Origin: Micropterix aruncella
Taxonomy: Eukaryota; Arthropoda; Insecta; Lepidoptera; Micropterigidae
DNA: 64,000 nt
Assembly (NCBI GenBank): GCA_944548615.1
Contig: OX155965.1
Location: 19,627,101-19,691,100, forward strand
Direction: 5' to 3'
Below are positions 1 through 9,690 of this stretch, one piece after another. Each line of letters starts with the position of its first letter. The first letter of the stretch is position 1. Below the pieces are notes generated by a model that saw only the letters and a list, made by a program, of their open reading frames with translations, had not been told where the DNA came from and made no database searches. Made by a program: the position numbers and the translations under genes.

Positions 1-130
1 AACCAGGTCAGTCTACCCTGTACAACGGTGGTTGGAACTTGGCCAAAACGTCGGGTGCTACAAAATTCACATGGTAAATCTGTTTAAAATCTTTTTTATA
101 ATGACAAACAACCGCAACAGTCTTCGATTT
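1..130 (+). mobile_element. Penelope-like element, 3' terminal fragment
   Basis: This edge fragment matches, with substitutions, the 3' end of the better-kept Penelope-like copy at 50330-50430. Shared landmarks, in order, are an AACGTCGGG block, a 'tacaaa-ttcac--ggtaaat' block, 'ataatg-caaacaaccgc' and 'agtcttcgatt'. No coding sequence remains. The window edge cuts it on the left. The same tail recurs at 44038-44240 and, inverted, at 48923 and 55715. Confidence 0.75.
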
Positions 131-488
131 CATATAGGTTCTAATGTACTCGTATCTTTCATTTAATAAAACCAAATAATTTGATGATAAACATGTTTTA
201 TTATATAAGAAAATAATTTCGACCTCTCCGCATATTTATTTATCATCGGCTGGTTATACAATATAAGGATACAATATCCAATTAAGCGAGAGTTGGGCCC
301 TTGTTAGTCTTTCCTTGTCGACTTAATTAAGTCGCGGATCGTAATTTAATCCGACTAATCTCGGCGGTTGCGGTTTCCATCAAACGGTTTAATCCGTGTT
401 ACGACGACTCTTCGCGTCATTCTTCTGCTGTATTCTGGAAATTTAATGAAAAAGACAATCTGAATCTATGATTATTCTTCAAGGAATT
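131..488. other. Gene-free AT-rich stretch
   Basis: No feature recognised. Positions about 290-430 are richer in G+C than the surroundings and do not match any repeat in the window, so they may be unique host DNA. Confidence 0.5.
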
Positions 489-492
489 TTAA

Positions 493-1248
493 CCCTTTAA
501 GGACCATGGAACATATGTGTCCAATTAATAAACTATATTTTTTTAATTAAAAAACTATATAGGGACATCAGAATCTTAATATTAGCAAAAAAAATATTGC
601 CTAAAAATATACCGCAATTTTTTCTTTTAAATATCGCAAATGACTAACTAATTCTGGGGATTTAAAATAAATGTATAAAATATTTATGGTGACTTTTTCA
701 ATTTGTTTTTTATCTTTTAGTACGGTTATTAGTACGTAATATATTATAATTTATACAATAAAATAATGAAATTTTGGTAAAAGTTGTATTTTTGCATAGG
801 GACTCTTCTTCATCATCGCGTATTCGCCCACCGTTGGGCATACGCCTCTCCAATTACTCTCCACCCGGATCGGTTGTCCGTTTCCCTCATCCAGACTGGT
901 CCAGCTATCTCCTTGATGTCATCTGACCATCGGGCCGGTGGTCTGCCCACACTTCTTCTGCCTAGCCGGGGTCTCCACTCCAAAACGCGCTTGCTCCACC
1001 GTTCGTCGTGTTGTCGGGCCACATGGCCGGCCCAAGCCCACTTCAGCTTGGCCACTCTTTGACCCACGTCGACCACCTTATGTCTTTGTGATTTACCTAG
1101 GGACTCTTATATCTCGTCAATTTATACAGAATCTATTGAACCAATTTTCACAAAGTTGACATACATATTACTATATACATTACTCTTTAACAGTTTTATG
1201 TATCAAAAACATCCATACTCTACCGCAAAGTTTATTGTCCTCAAAGGG
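493..1248. mobile_element. piggyBac-type MITE with TTAA target sites
   Basis: The left end CCCTTTAAGGAC follows TTAA at 489-492. The right end GTCCTCAAAGGG precedes TTAA at 1249-1252. The two ends are inverted repeats with one mismatch. TTAA duplication is the hallmark of piggyBac insertion. There is no transposase, so it is non-autonomous. The internal AT-rich sequence resembles a second, more worn copy at 13250-13688, for instance around 'tcgcaaa--ttatggtcctcaaagg'. A later LINE insertion at 808-1097 accounts for about 300 bp of its length. Confidence 0.75.
808..1097 (-). pseudogene. 5'-truncated RTE-like LINE, RT C-terminus
   Basis: On the minus strand, 1076-813 reads as the C-terminal tail typical of insect endonuclease-reverse transcriptases. 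Landmarks are RVAKLKWAWAGHVAR, KRVLEWRPR, RRSVGRPPARWSDDI and a closing GEAYAQRW motif, then a stop at 815-813. Just after it comes a GATGATGAAG 3' tail, usual for RTE elements. Only about 90 codons survive, so it is 5' truncated. The perfect 11 bp repeat TAGGGACTCTT at 797-807 and 1098-1108 is its target-site duplication, and it places the insertion inside the TTAA-flanked MITE. Family (RTE clade) is inferred from these motifs and the tail. Confidence 0.85.
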
Positions 1249-1252
1249 TTAA

Positions 1253-1619
1253 TTAGTGGTATATGTGCCGTACCATCGTACAAATATTTTTGTAGACAGG
1301 CCAGTGGGGAGGGTTATAGCTTTTCTTAATTCCTTACCCACAGAAATAGATATCTTTTGTATATCCCTTTAGCAGCTAAAAAGGCAACTCCTTGCTATCT
1401 CATGTTTATCATAATCTGTCTTTTATTTAGTTTTATATTTTTATGTTTTTTCCTTGTTCAATGTTAGCATTAATTTAGTTATGTGAGTCATTTATTTTTA
1501 GACTTACACTATAGATTTAATATTCAAGGTCAAATTGGATTCGCCTGTAATGCTCTTGAATAATATTTAACACTAATAAAATAAAAAAAAATAAAAAAAA
1601 ATTAAAATTAATGAACATG
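1253..1619. other. AT-rich spacer
   Basis: Nothing recognised. An A-rich stretch with AATAAAA units lies at about 1570-1612. Confidence 0.5.
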
Positions 1620-2420
1620 AAATGTTGAGCAAACAGAGATCTTCCCTGTAAGCAGTGTCGTCATACAAGGATGTGTGATCGCACCGACTCTGTTTTATTT
1701 TTATTTCGCATTCGTATTGATTACCTACAAAACATCCCAGAAGGTATCCCATATATGTTTTTGCACTGATGGTGGAATTTTAACCAGTTTAGACTAGATT
1801 CCTGCGACAAAATTGCAGGAATAATGTTCGCGGACGACTTATGTTTCTCAGTGGAATCCCCAGCCGTCTTCAACTGGAATTGACGGGTCATATAGGAAAT
1901 TAAGGTCTAAATATGACCATAAATAAGATTAAAGTAACGGCACAAGTGTTGATGAGTCTTTCCTAATATGTTTTTACTAAGATCTACTGAAGCAAGCGGA
2001 GAAAAAAGGTAAAGAAGTGCGATAACGTCACAATAAGACACTGACGCTGACATTAATTATGGAATTGGCAACGCTTAAGCCACTTTCGGCAAACGTAGCT
2101 TTCCTCTCGCATGACATCAAGTTAGCGACATAAAATTCTGGATACGTAGCGATTCCACTGCCGAATATGCTATATTATTCAGAAACGTGGTATTTATACT
2201 GGCAGCAAATTCGCATATTCGACAGATTCCATTTGTAATAGCCTTGGGAGATCACGAATATCCACAGGTCGAACGACATTAGACCCACAGAAGTCCTACA
2301 TCGGGCTGAAATGCATGACATACAAGCATATCTAACGCATTGGCAGCTGCACTGGCGCGGACATGTATCAGATGTCAAAGGAGAGACTATATCAATATCT
2401 TTTAAGGAGAGTGATTAACT
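1620..2420 (+). pseudogene. Decayed LINE reverse transcriptase (RTE-like)
   Basis: Plus-strand frames, with many stops and shifts, still show LINE landmarks. Near 1640-1700 there is a VIQGCVIAPTLF-like segment, matching the 'V-QGC-LAPTLF' RT motif. Near 2170-2215 there is a YSETWYLYWQQIR segment, the counterpart of 'YG-ETWT-YR--I'. At 2270-2380 there is TEVLHRAEMHDIQAYL followed by HWQLHWRGHVSD, the usual RTE C-terminus 'EVL-RA----IE--L---QLRWAGHV'. At least two stop codons lie inside these blocks, so this is an old, non-functional copy. The order of motifs fixes the strand. The exact ends are uncertain. Confidence 0.7.
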
Positions 2421-2766
2421 ATATCAAACCGATCCAAGTCCAGCGCTAGCGTTTAGAAAAGTACTTGTACGTTTCTTATTACTACTAGTTTGTGCACCTT
2501 GTTTATAGGTATTTATGCAAAAATGAACCTCAATATCGATTCTGCATTCTATATGGTGGGCAGCTAGAACCTGTCGATTTGTCGTATGAGTATACGATCT
2601 GATAGTTTACTGAAAGCTTTAAATTGTTAGTAAGAATAAAAATAAGGATACATTTATTTCCGAAATTAAATGCTTGAAAATGTGATTTACAAAGTTTGCC
2701 TAACTAGACCGATAACTACCATATCAAAGTAGAATTGGCTATGTTAGTTGTAAATTTTGAATTCCA
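2421..2766. other. AT-rich spacer
   Basis: No feature recognised. Confidence 0.5.
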
Positions 2767-2836
2767 ATTTTGAAGTCCAAGAGCAGATTTTAGCCGTCCA
2801 TTGACGGCTAATAACTGCTCTTGGACGTTTCAAAAT
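2767..2836. repeat. 70-nt near-perfect hairpin
   Basis: The arms GTCCAAGAGCAG...TAGCCGTC (2775-2798) and GACGGCTA...CTGCTCTTGGAC (2803-2826) pair over 24 bp with two mismatches around the tetraloop CATT. The stem then continues with ATTTTGAA (2767-2774) against TTCAAAAT (2829-2836), with small bulges. It could be a tiny inverted-repeat element or a transcribed hairpin. No flanking target duplication was seen. Confidence 0.7.
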
Positions 2837-4039
2837 ATTTGGGTTACGGAGCAAGTCTCATTACTACTGTAATATGTACTTAATATGCATAGGTTGTTAA
2901 GAATTTAGCTATTAGATTGAAAAATAAATGTATCTAAGAATCTTCGGAACCTACTAAAAGTTATTCATCGTAAAATATTATTACAAAACCAATAAAAGGC
3001 TCATTAATTAGAATAGATAATAAACGGTTTGGCACCTACTAAAAGCCACTCATCACAATAACTAAAATAGTCACTAAAATGTTGAATAATCAAAGCAAAA
3101 GACTGCTATAAAAAGTAATATTACTAAGAAAAGAAAAAAGTCTGTTAAAGCTCTAATTATTAAGCGGTATGCATATATTGTTTTAATCTAGGTAACTAAA
3201 TAACCTGTAATGATTTCTAATAATTCATAACCAGGTAAGCGAAAACAGCAATTTTTACAAAAAAATACCAATAAAATAAAAAATATTAAATAAAAATTAA
3301 CAAATATGAAATAAAATTGTAGTTAAACAGTCAGAAAATAATAGAAAGAAAAAACCTAGAACAAATAAACGATACCGTCGTATTCGACCGGTATCGTATT
3401 AATCTAATATTGTTGTATAAGGTTGATTATTTATTCTCTAATATCTAATTATTCTGGTAATGCTAATTATTATTAATTATACGTATCCCCTTAAAATGAG
3501 GTACATACACCGTTAAGAATCAGAGGTCAAAATTGAGACGCGGTGTGTTACCGCGCACAGCGTCTTCAATAATATCTAACCTCACGGTCTACCATCAACG
3601 TAATCGCTTCTTCAAACTTGGAGATAGTATAATTTTGTACCAATGTAAATGGGCCAAATTAGGGACACTGCTAGACAAACTTGGCCAGTTAGGGTTCTCA
3701 GCGCCCTCAGTAATTGAAAATTTCTCCACCCGAAGCAATAACTTACGCTTAAGTTCTTCGAAAAATTTAATTCGTCACCACCGGTACGTTTTATTGGTTT
3801 TCTGCCTCGCCTGTCTCTGCTGTCTAACAGTCTGCGTTTCTCCCTCGATTGCATTCTGCTTGAATAGGTGATTTCCCCGAGGATACAACTGGCATACACG
3901 CAAACCGCCACTCAGGCAATTTATCGTACATTTATGGAAATCGAAAATTGAGTACGATATAACCGAAGAGTGAGAATATTCACACTAGTTTGATAGATAT
4001 ATGTAAGTACATTTTGAAAGGGCGTTAGAATATATTCCA
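2837..4039. other. Gene-free region
   Basis: AT-rich. A motif of about 20 bp, 'cctactaaaag--a-tcatc', occurs at about 2950 and again at about 3034. A block at 3530-3910 with higher G+C is open for about 100 codons on both strands, but neither translation resembles a known protein and I do not call a gene there. Confidence 0.5.
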
Positions 4040-4360
4040 TGATAAATTCATAAGCAATGAATCCGGGTCACTAACATACCTATTGTGTACCTTAATATCT
4101 CCGAAAATAAGAATCCTAGGTTAGTCAAACAACAAGCATTTTATAGAAAATTCAACACTACTTAAATAAAATTTATAACTCTCCTTAGTTGCTTTCATGC
4201 AATGCCATCAAAAAGGCTAAAAGAAAATCAATGATTTTTTGTAAAATCTAACTACGAATTCACTGTACTTGCTTTTGCTTTTGTTTCTATTGTCTCTCAC
4301 AAATAAAAATTATAACAAGCGCTCCTGGTATTCGACACTCATTATTAATATAGTCTAAAC
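4040..4360 (+). repeat. Dispersed repeat A, copy 1
   Basis: It aligns in the same orientation with 27360-27640. Shared blocks are 'atgaatccgggtca', 'ccttaatatct', 'gccatcaaaaaggctaaa' and a 'ttgcttttgtttct' tract. It is non-coding and the class is unknown. It ends about 160 bp before the left end of the transposon at 4519. Confidence 0.65.
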
Positions 4361-4518
4361 TAGAATATATAAACGTTATTGTGCTAACAAAATTACAACA
4401 TTACACTGGTTTTAAAAAACTTAGAAAAAATTAACACTTTCACTGATATAACGGTCTATCACGTCGTAGGAATTTTCCAGTTTTGTAGCAGAATGTGGGA
4501 TCACATCGTCTTTTATAT

Positions 4519-4541
4519 CTGTGCCTCCTGTGACCGGTGAT
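4519..4541 (+). repeat. Left terminal inverted repeat of the DDE-like transposon
   Basis: CTGTGCCTCCTGTGA then CC then GGTGAT. It matches the reverse complement of 8937-8959 except for the two bases in the middle. Confidence 0.85.
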
Positions 4542-4719
4542 ACAATTGAAAAATCACTACTTTACAGGACAGCCCAAACAATATTTAAAAAATTCTAGTT
4601 CATGAACGAAGTGGGTTAGGTTACATTTAAGTACCTTCTTTTGTAGATCGAAACATCCACTTTCATTCTGTTTTTATATTTTTGTGGTAAATATTATACT
4701 TTTGAAGTAATTCATGAAA

Positions 4720-5075
4720 AACTCGCAGTTGTACCCTTTTTAATTTCTAATATGTGATAAAATTACGTGATAAATGATACAAGTACAGTTAAATCATGTT
4801 GCACATTTATGTTGTCTTTGTGTAAAGTGATATACAAGAAGTGAAAAAATCCAATAACTAATAAGAATATGTTCAAAACACAATGTAGCTCAAACAAATG
4901 ATAAAAATAATACTCCAAAGATTCGAATTTTTTACTTCAGTCTTCTATTTTCATATTTTACCTGAATTGTATCAGTTTGCTAAAATTCTAGTCTTTATAA
5001 AAATGTGTTAAATGATACAAGTCCAGTTATATCCTGCATTAAAATACCTATGTATGGTGGAAATGAATACAAGTT
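4720..5075. repeat. Left subterminal motif cluster of the transposon
   Basis: Repeated variants of a motif close to GTGNAAAGTGATACAAGT occur here. Positions are about 4768-4795 (gataaatgatacaagt), 4819-4840 (gtgtaaagtgatataca), 5004-5030 (gtgttaaatgatacaagt) and 5056-5075 (gtggaaatgaatacaagt). An AACTCGCAGTTGTACCC block lies at 4730, and its counterpart, inverted, at the right end. Such arrays usually serve as transposase binding sites. That role is inferred. Confidence 0.65.
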
Positions 5076-5526
5076 TTAGAAAAATACTTAACGTTTATTA
5101 AAGTCTTCAAAATTATGAAATTACTTACAAATAAGGCACAGTTTTATCAAAATTATAAGAAGTAAATAGAGATCTTTTTAAATGCAATTAGTCTTAAACT
5201 TAAATACTTAGAAATGACACAGATCAATCTTACGCAGCTATCACAATAATCAAAGTGAACCTACTCAGTACAAAACATAACAGCACAGCCATTGTGTGAA
5301 TCCTTAAAAAAATCTAGAAAAATAATAAACATCAAAATTGCTAACACTTTAAAACTTACACAGTACAGTTAACAGCTGTTAACCTATCCTATAGGCAGTA
5401 ATTCGACTCTATGAGTGAGGTAAAAGAATGAAGAGAACAAAGAAGTACGTAGGTACCTACTTAAATCAAAATAAAACCTTTAATAGGTCTTGGGAGTTAG
5501 ATGAACATAACTATCATATCATAAAA

Positions 5527-7848
5527 TTACTCATCATCAGAATCATCATCATTATCCGGAGCAGTGTCTTTGACATCATTCTTGCAGCTCAGACTTCTGT
5601 AAAACTCATGAGAGCTCTCATGAATAAAGCACAGCAAATCCAATAGATCCTTCTTCTTTTCGGTTGAAATAGTAATCTTGGAATGGTAGGCTTTCGGTAC
5701 TGTATTTATTGTAATCATATCGTAAGCTTTACCCCGCTTAGAACAATCCATGTTCATGTACTCAACATTCTTGAATTCTTTTTTGTAAGAAAAACGGGAC
5801 ATGTTTTCTTTGGTATACAAAACAGATCGAACGTCGCACCACAGAAATTTTTCATTGTCTGTATTGGTTTTCCTGAGAGTATAACATTGTTTTGAAAAAA
5901 TGTTGAAATCGTAGAACATATCACGAGTCATCTCGATAACAGTGAACTTCGCTGTTTTGTTTGAAGCTGTACGCACTAGCTGGTACCAATCTCTTGGCAA
6001 GTGAATATCCATACTCGTGTGCTTCTTCTTACGCTCAATCAACGCATGGTCGGTGTCAGCCTCCATGTGAGTATGACCGGGTACGAGAAATTTATGTTCA
6101 ATAGATTGTAATTGAGGGGATAGTTTAGCCACTAGCATCAACATTGTTGTAACAATCGAATTCTTGTTTTGACCCGGGCAACTATCTGAGTACATGATCA
6201 GCTTCTTGGCGTTTGGGTTTAAATGCGGCAGTTGATTTATGATAAAATCGTATAGACATGAAGCTATGTCGTTCGCTCCTCTATTCCCTTCACACTCCGG
6301 CCACATGTAGCAAAACGCTTTGTTTGTTTTTAGATCATGTATGGTTAGATTGTACGTCCATAGCTGTCTCTTGTAAAATGCTACATTCGTTTGCAAGTGT
6401 GGGGTGGGCAAACATTGTTGCAAATCAAATGTTATTATGTACCATTACATCATCGCATGTCTGAGCCAGGTGTTTATCTTTTTTCTTTTCTTCGTAAGCA
6501 GCCTTAAATGCTTCTTGGTGCTCTTCGAGTGCCTTCGTCAAATCTGCAGCCTGTGCCTCGGTTGCGTACTTAAGTTTCATATTTATGGAGTCACATTTAG
6601 AACAAGTATCTAATGATGGTTTTTTGAAAGACAAATTCATGGTATCAAATACCTTTTAGAAAATGGTTTTGCTGACTGGAGTTTCTGTCTTCAATTTGTA
6701 CGAATTATAAAGAACTTGTAAGTTGAGTTCAGAATTCAAGAATTTCTTAGTCGTTTTGTTACGGCCGTAGTGGCTTTCTGTGCAAGGGAAACAGGCAATA
6801 TGAGCTTTATTTCCTTTAGTTTGAAATCAGGAATCGACTTACCGACTCGACGTTTACGTGGTGGAAGGTGACCGCCATTGTCCCGTAGTTTTTCGCAAAT
6901 CGTTTGTAGAAATTTATGACTTTCGTCGAAAGTCTTCAAAAGACATCCTTTACAAATTTGATGTTTTGTTAGATCAGAACTTTGAACGAAGTATCTAAAG
7001 CTGACGTTGCGTTTTTTCTTTGGAGAAGACCTTGACGTTTTTTTTCCGCAAACTTCAATGCATTTCGCCATATAATCGATCCTACTTTCATAACTTCCCA
7101 GACTCCAATATGTATCGAAAAGATTTTTCCTTACATGCAATGGTAGCCTATCTTTGCACTTCTTACGACAGTTGTCTAGATCACGTAATTCACGACTTTT
7201 CTTAGTTTTTCCTGACTTTGTTGTGTATTCCAAGCCAGTGTTACGAAAAAGTTTTCTCTTTACTCTATCATGTCTTCTTTCTTTCTCACTTTTTCTTGTT
7301 TTTTTCTTTTTTCCGCCACTATTCATACCGCTATTTTTCCAGAAGGAATCAGCGGGAGCATTCTCTGATATGCTCGCATTATTTGGAGATGGTGTTTCAG
7401 GAACCGTAATATTATTTTCTGATGTAGCCGTTTTCTTTCTTCTCTTTTTAACCGGAGTTCTTTCGTCATTAGTGGATGAGGAAGATTCATCAGTACCGCA
7501 AATGTAATCATCACTGCTAGATGATCCAAAATCACCATCGGTTGATGAACCTGCATCTGTCAAATCATCTAACAGGTTTTCGGAAGCATTTACATTTGTT
7601 TTGTTCGTCTTATCGTTGTCAATAACCATTTCTGTTGAATTATCTGAAGATATTGGATTCTGGTGTTCGTTGATAGTAGGGACTGGACTTTCAATAGACT
7701 TTTCTGGCAGTGATCCTTCAATTGGTTCTCTTACTTCGTATCCGTAGCCGCATTCATTGGTATTATTATTTTGTTCTGTTCGTTTAATTTCAGCTTCGAT
7801 GGGGTATTGAGAACTCATGTTTGCTGAGTCATTAGTGGCTAAATCCAT
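5527..7848 (-). pseudogene. DDE-like transposase (DUF7869-type), three lesions
   Basis: One broken gene, read right to left. The first ATG is at 7848. A splice acceptor (TTTATTTTTGTTTCAG) ends at 7882 just upstream, so a 5' leader intron is likely. The first part (7848-6830) has an acidic Ser/Asp-rich segment (about residues 80-125), a basic KKRRKK stretch, a Cys-containing region (DLDNCRKKCKDRLP, YWSLGSYESRIDYM) and HQICKGCLLKTF. The next parts contain a CFPCTESHYGR block and KKPSLDTCSKCDSIN. The C-terminal domain (6420-5527) shows the probable acidic triad: Asp of TIHD (6336-6334), Asp of [12 protein letters not shown] (6186-6184), and [15 protein letters not shown] (about 6078-6034). It ends in an Asp-rich tail, with the stop at 5529-5527. 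Lesions: a frameshift between about 6830 and 6814, an in-frame TAA at 6658-6656 between flanking conserved sequence, and a frameshift at about 6440-6433. Three separate short genes would be a misreading. The family name is from memory. Confidence 0.85.
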
Positions 7849-8239
7849 TATTTTAGCTATTCGGGATTTCGGAAACGTCAACTGAAACAAAAATAAACGT
7901 CTGTACTGTAAGAAGGTACGTACTTACCGGTTTTAATTGAGCAATAATTGTAAGAAAACTCTTTAGAATCAGAGTACGGAAAAAATAATTATGTATCTCT
8001 AAACTACTGATAGTTAGTACTGATAGATAGTAAAAAAACATCAAAAGTAGGTTAACCAAAAAAGCGGAAAATCACTTTGAGTAGGTAGTCAATCGTGAAT
8101 CAAATTAATAGGAACAAAATAGCAAAAGTAAAGATTAGTACCTTGACTATGTTTACATTACAATAGGTACCTACCTATCTATTTTGTGTCAAGTGATTTA
8201 ATTCAATAATGAAACAAAAATCCAAAACTATGCAATTTC

Positions 8240-8936
8240 GTGTAAAATGATACATCTAACAACTTACGCGTCGATCCATGGCGACTTCGGACGTGACCAA
8301 GCTTCATAAAGGCCGCAGCGACACTAACGCCCGCGCATCTCCTACCCCGCGTCACGCCCTCACTTCGCCTCGCGCACCCCCGCCACTCTCGTCATGTTCG
8401 TACTTGTATCACATAGCACATCTAGTAATTAATAAAAAAAAACAAATCTGGTTTGAGTTTTAGATACAACTCAATTTATATTCGTTTACACATAAAAAAT
8501 TCTTTGTGTCGAATGATGTAAGTCGAGATGCATCACTTATCACAAATCAGGCACAACTTTAGATTCGGATTAGTAGGTACATGTTGAGTTATACCCTAAT
8601 CAGTATGGAGAAAAATTGGTGCAAAGTGATATAACTCTAAATATATCAATATTCACGATAAATATACTGAAAAATAAAGTGTGTAAATTAATATAATCCC
8701 TCTTATACCACGAGGCACAAAAAAAAATGTGTGAAGCAATGACCTAAAGGGGTTACGACTTGACTTATATCTAAATTCACGATATTTTTTCCGAAATTCT
8801 GTCAGTTATATCACTTGGCACCAAATTATCTCCGAAACTATAGCAGATAGAAGGACTTGAGTTGTACCAAAAAAATCGTAATTTTTTTCTGACAATTTCT
8901 ATGTAAAAATCACAAAAAGGGTACAACTCGAGTTAA
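8240..8936. repeat. Right subterminal motif cluster of the transposon
   Basis: The motif family of the left end recurs in both orientations. Positions are about 8240-8259 (gtgtaaaatgatacat), 8404-8412 (cttgtatcaca, inverted), 8506-8525 (gtgtcgaatgatgtaagt), 8619-8638 (gtgcaaagtgatataact), 8803-8825 (agttatatcacttggcac, inverted), 8852-8868 (gacttgagttgtacc) and 8919-8940 (gtacaactcgag). Symmetry with 4720-5075 supports a single element. Confidence 0.65.
8268..8400. other. GC-rich island inside the transposon, upstream of its gene
   Basis: About 130 bp of clearly higher G+C, rich in CG dinucleotides, lies about 420 bp upstream of the transposase ATG between AT-rich flanks. It is open on the plus strand for about 60 codons, but the predicted peptide is low complexity. 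It could be a promoter-proximal CpG-rich segment or foreign filler. I see no recognisable promoter element. Confidence 0.4.
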
Positions 8937-8959
8937 ATCACCTTTCACAGGAGGCACAG
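8937..8959 (-). repeat. Right terminal inverted repeat of the DDE-like transposon
   Basis: ATCACC, TT, then TCACAGGAGGCACAG. It is complementary to 4519-4541. An (ATTTT)n-like tract follows at 8965-8992. Confidence 0.85.
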
Positions 8960-9309
8960 ATATTATTTTATTTTTTATTTTATTTTATTCTGGAATCAAA
9001 CAGAACTACATACAATGCAATAAAAACCTATTTAAAAGTGACAAAAATCCATTAATGTGATTCCGAATATAAAGTATACACAATGAACGCAATATAATTT
9101 TATATTGTTTCCGCTTGAGAATGGGGGGAATCAGGATGGGAAGTGAGGTGAAAGGGAGAGACAAAATAGATAAAAATATATTATGTATGTATATAAATAT
9201 ATTTATATTTAATTTTAGGTATGATATATAGTTATTATAATGAACATACTTGAGATAAAATTATGTCCTTAAACTAAATTAAATGAAATATAATATGTAT
9301 TTCACACGA
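8960..9309. other. AT-rich spacer
   Basis: It contains a TTTTA-type simple tract at 8965-8992 and otherwise nothing recognised. Confidence 0.5.
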
Positions 9310-9690
9310 CTGTCCAACAAAAAAGGAATGTAATGTGTTCAGGTTTCATCTATGTATGTTTTCCGTTACTCCGTTACTGTTTTCCATAACTTTTAAACGG
9401 TTAAACCGATTTAGCAGCGTGCGGTATTGTTAGATTCGTTATGCACTCGGGCATTATATTTCCAAATATCAAGTAAGTACATAGTTGTCTAAATATCTAA
9501 ATGTCAATAAATTAACAAAAATATATGTGAAATGAAAGGTTTGATTGAGTAGATTCCGGAAATATACATTTATTTATATGGATAAATACATAAAACAAAA
9601 AATATTTCATTAAAAACCGTAATAAAAATTATTATAAATACAATCAATAACGAGTCACTTTCAGTAACGACAGTCGTGTTTTATCCCTTA
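9310..9690 (-). repeat. Dispersed repeat B, copy 1
   Basis: Its reverse complement aligns with 40031-40390 along most of its length. Shared blocks are 'ttatccatataaata', 'tttccggaat-tactcaatca', a 'cactcgg' block and 'aaatcggtt-aa-cgttta-aagttatgg'. The 'tcggtt-aaccgttta-aagttatgg-ggaa' segment near one end is a phrase widespread in insect non-autonomous repeats. It is non-coding. Confidence 0.7.

Larger units (their letters stand above)
4519..8959 (-). mobile_element. DDE-like 'DUF7869' DNA transposon, 4.4 kb
   Basis: The left end CTGTGCCTCCTGTGA at 4519 and the right end (its exact reverse complement, finishing at 8959) form perfect 15 bp inverted termini. They extend to 21 of 23 matches with a GGTGAT block. 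ATAT lies immediately outside both ends (4515-4518 and 8960-8963), a plausible 4 bp target duplication. Because the site is self-complementary, TA or TTA cuts are also possible. Between the ends lies one minus-strand gene (7848-5527) with an RNase H-fold DDE-like domain. Both subterminal zones carry many copies of a GTGATA-type motif. Termini, transposase-like gene and subterminal binding-site-like repeats together make a class II element. A 4 bp target site recalls the Sola superfamily, but I cannot assign one. Confidence 0.8.

Noticed and set aside
3533..3911. Overlapping 100-112 codon frames on both strands
   Set aside because: Neither resembles a protein family. A G+C-richer patch lengthens random open frames.
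5527..6640. Two separate small minus-strand genes downstream of the large one
   Set aside because: Conserved blocks continue across the gaps in other frames. The pieces are one gene broken by two frameshifts and a stop, and the apparent starts at 6423 and 6640 are internal.
6779..6845. A 66 bp intron in the transposase gene (GTAAGT to CACAG)
   Set aside because: The splice-like ends are suggestive, but the enclosed DNA encodes conserved family residues (HIACFPCTESHYGR) in one frame, so a frameshift explains it better.
7020..7507. Plus-strand open frames of up to 117 codons, rich in Phe, Leu and Ser
   Set aside because: They are antisense shadows of the Lys- and Ser-rich transposase N-terminus.
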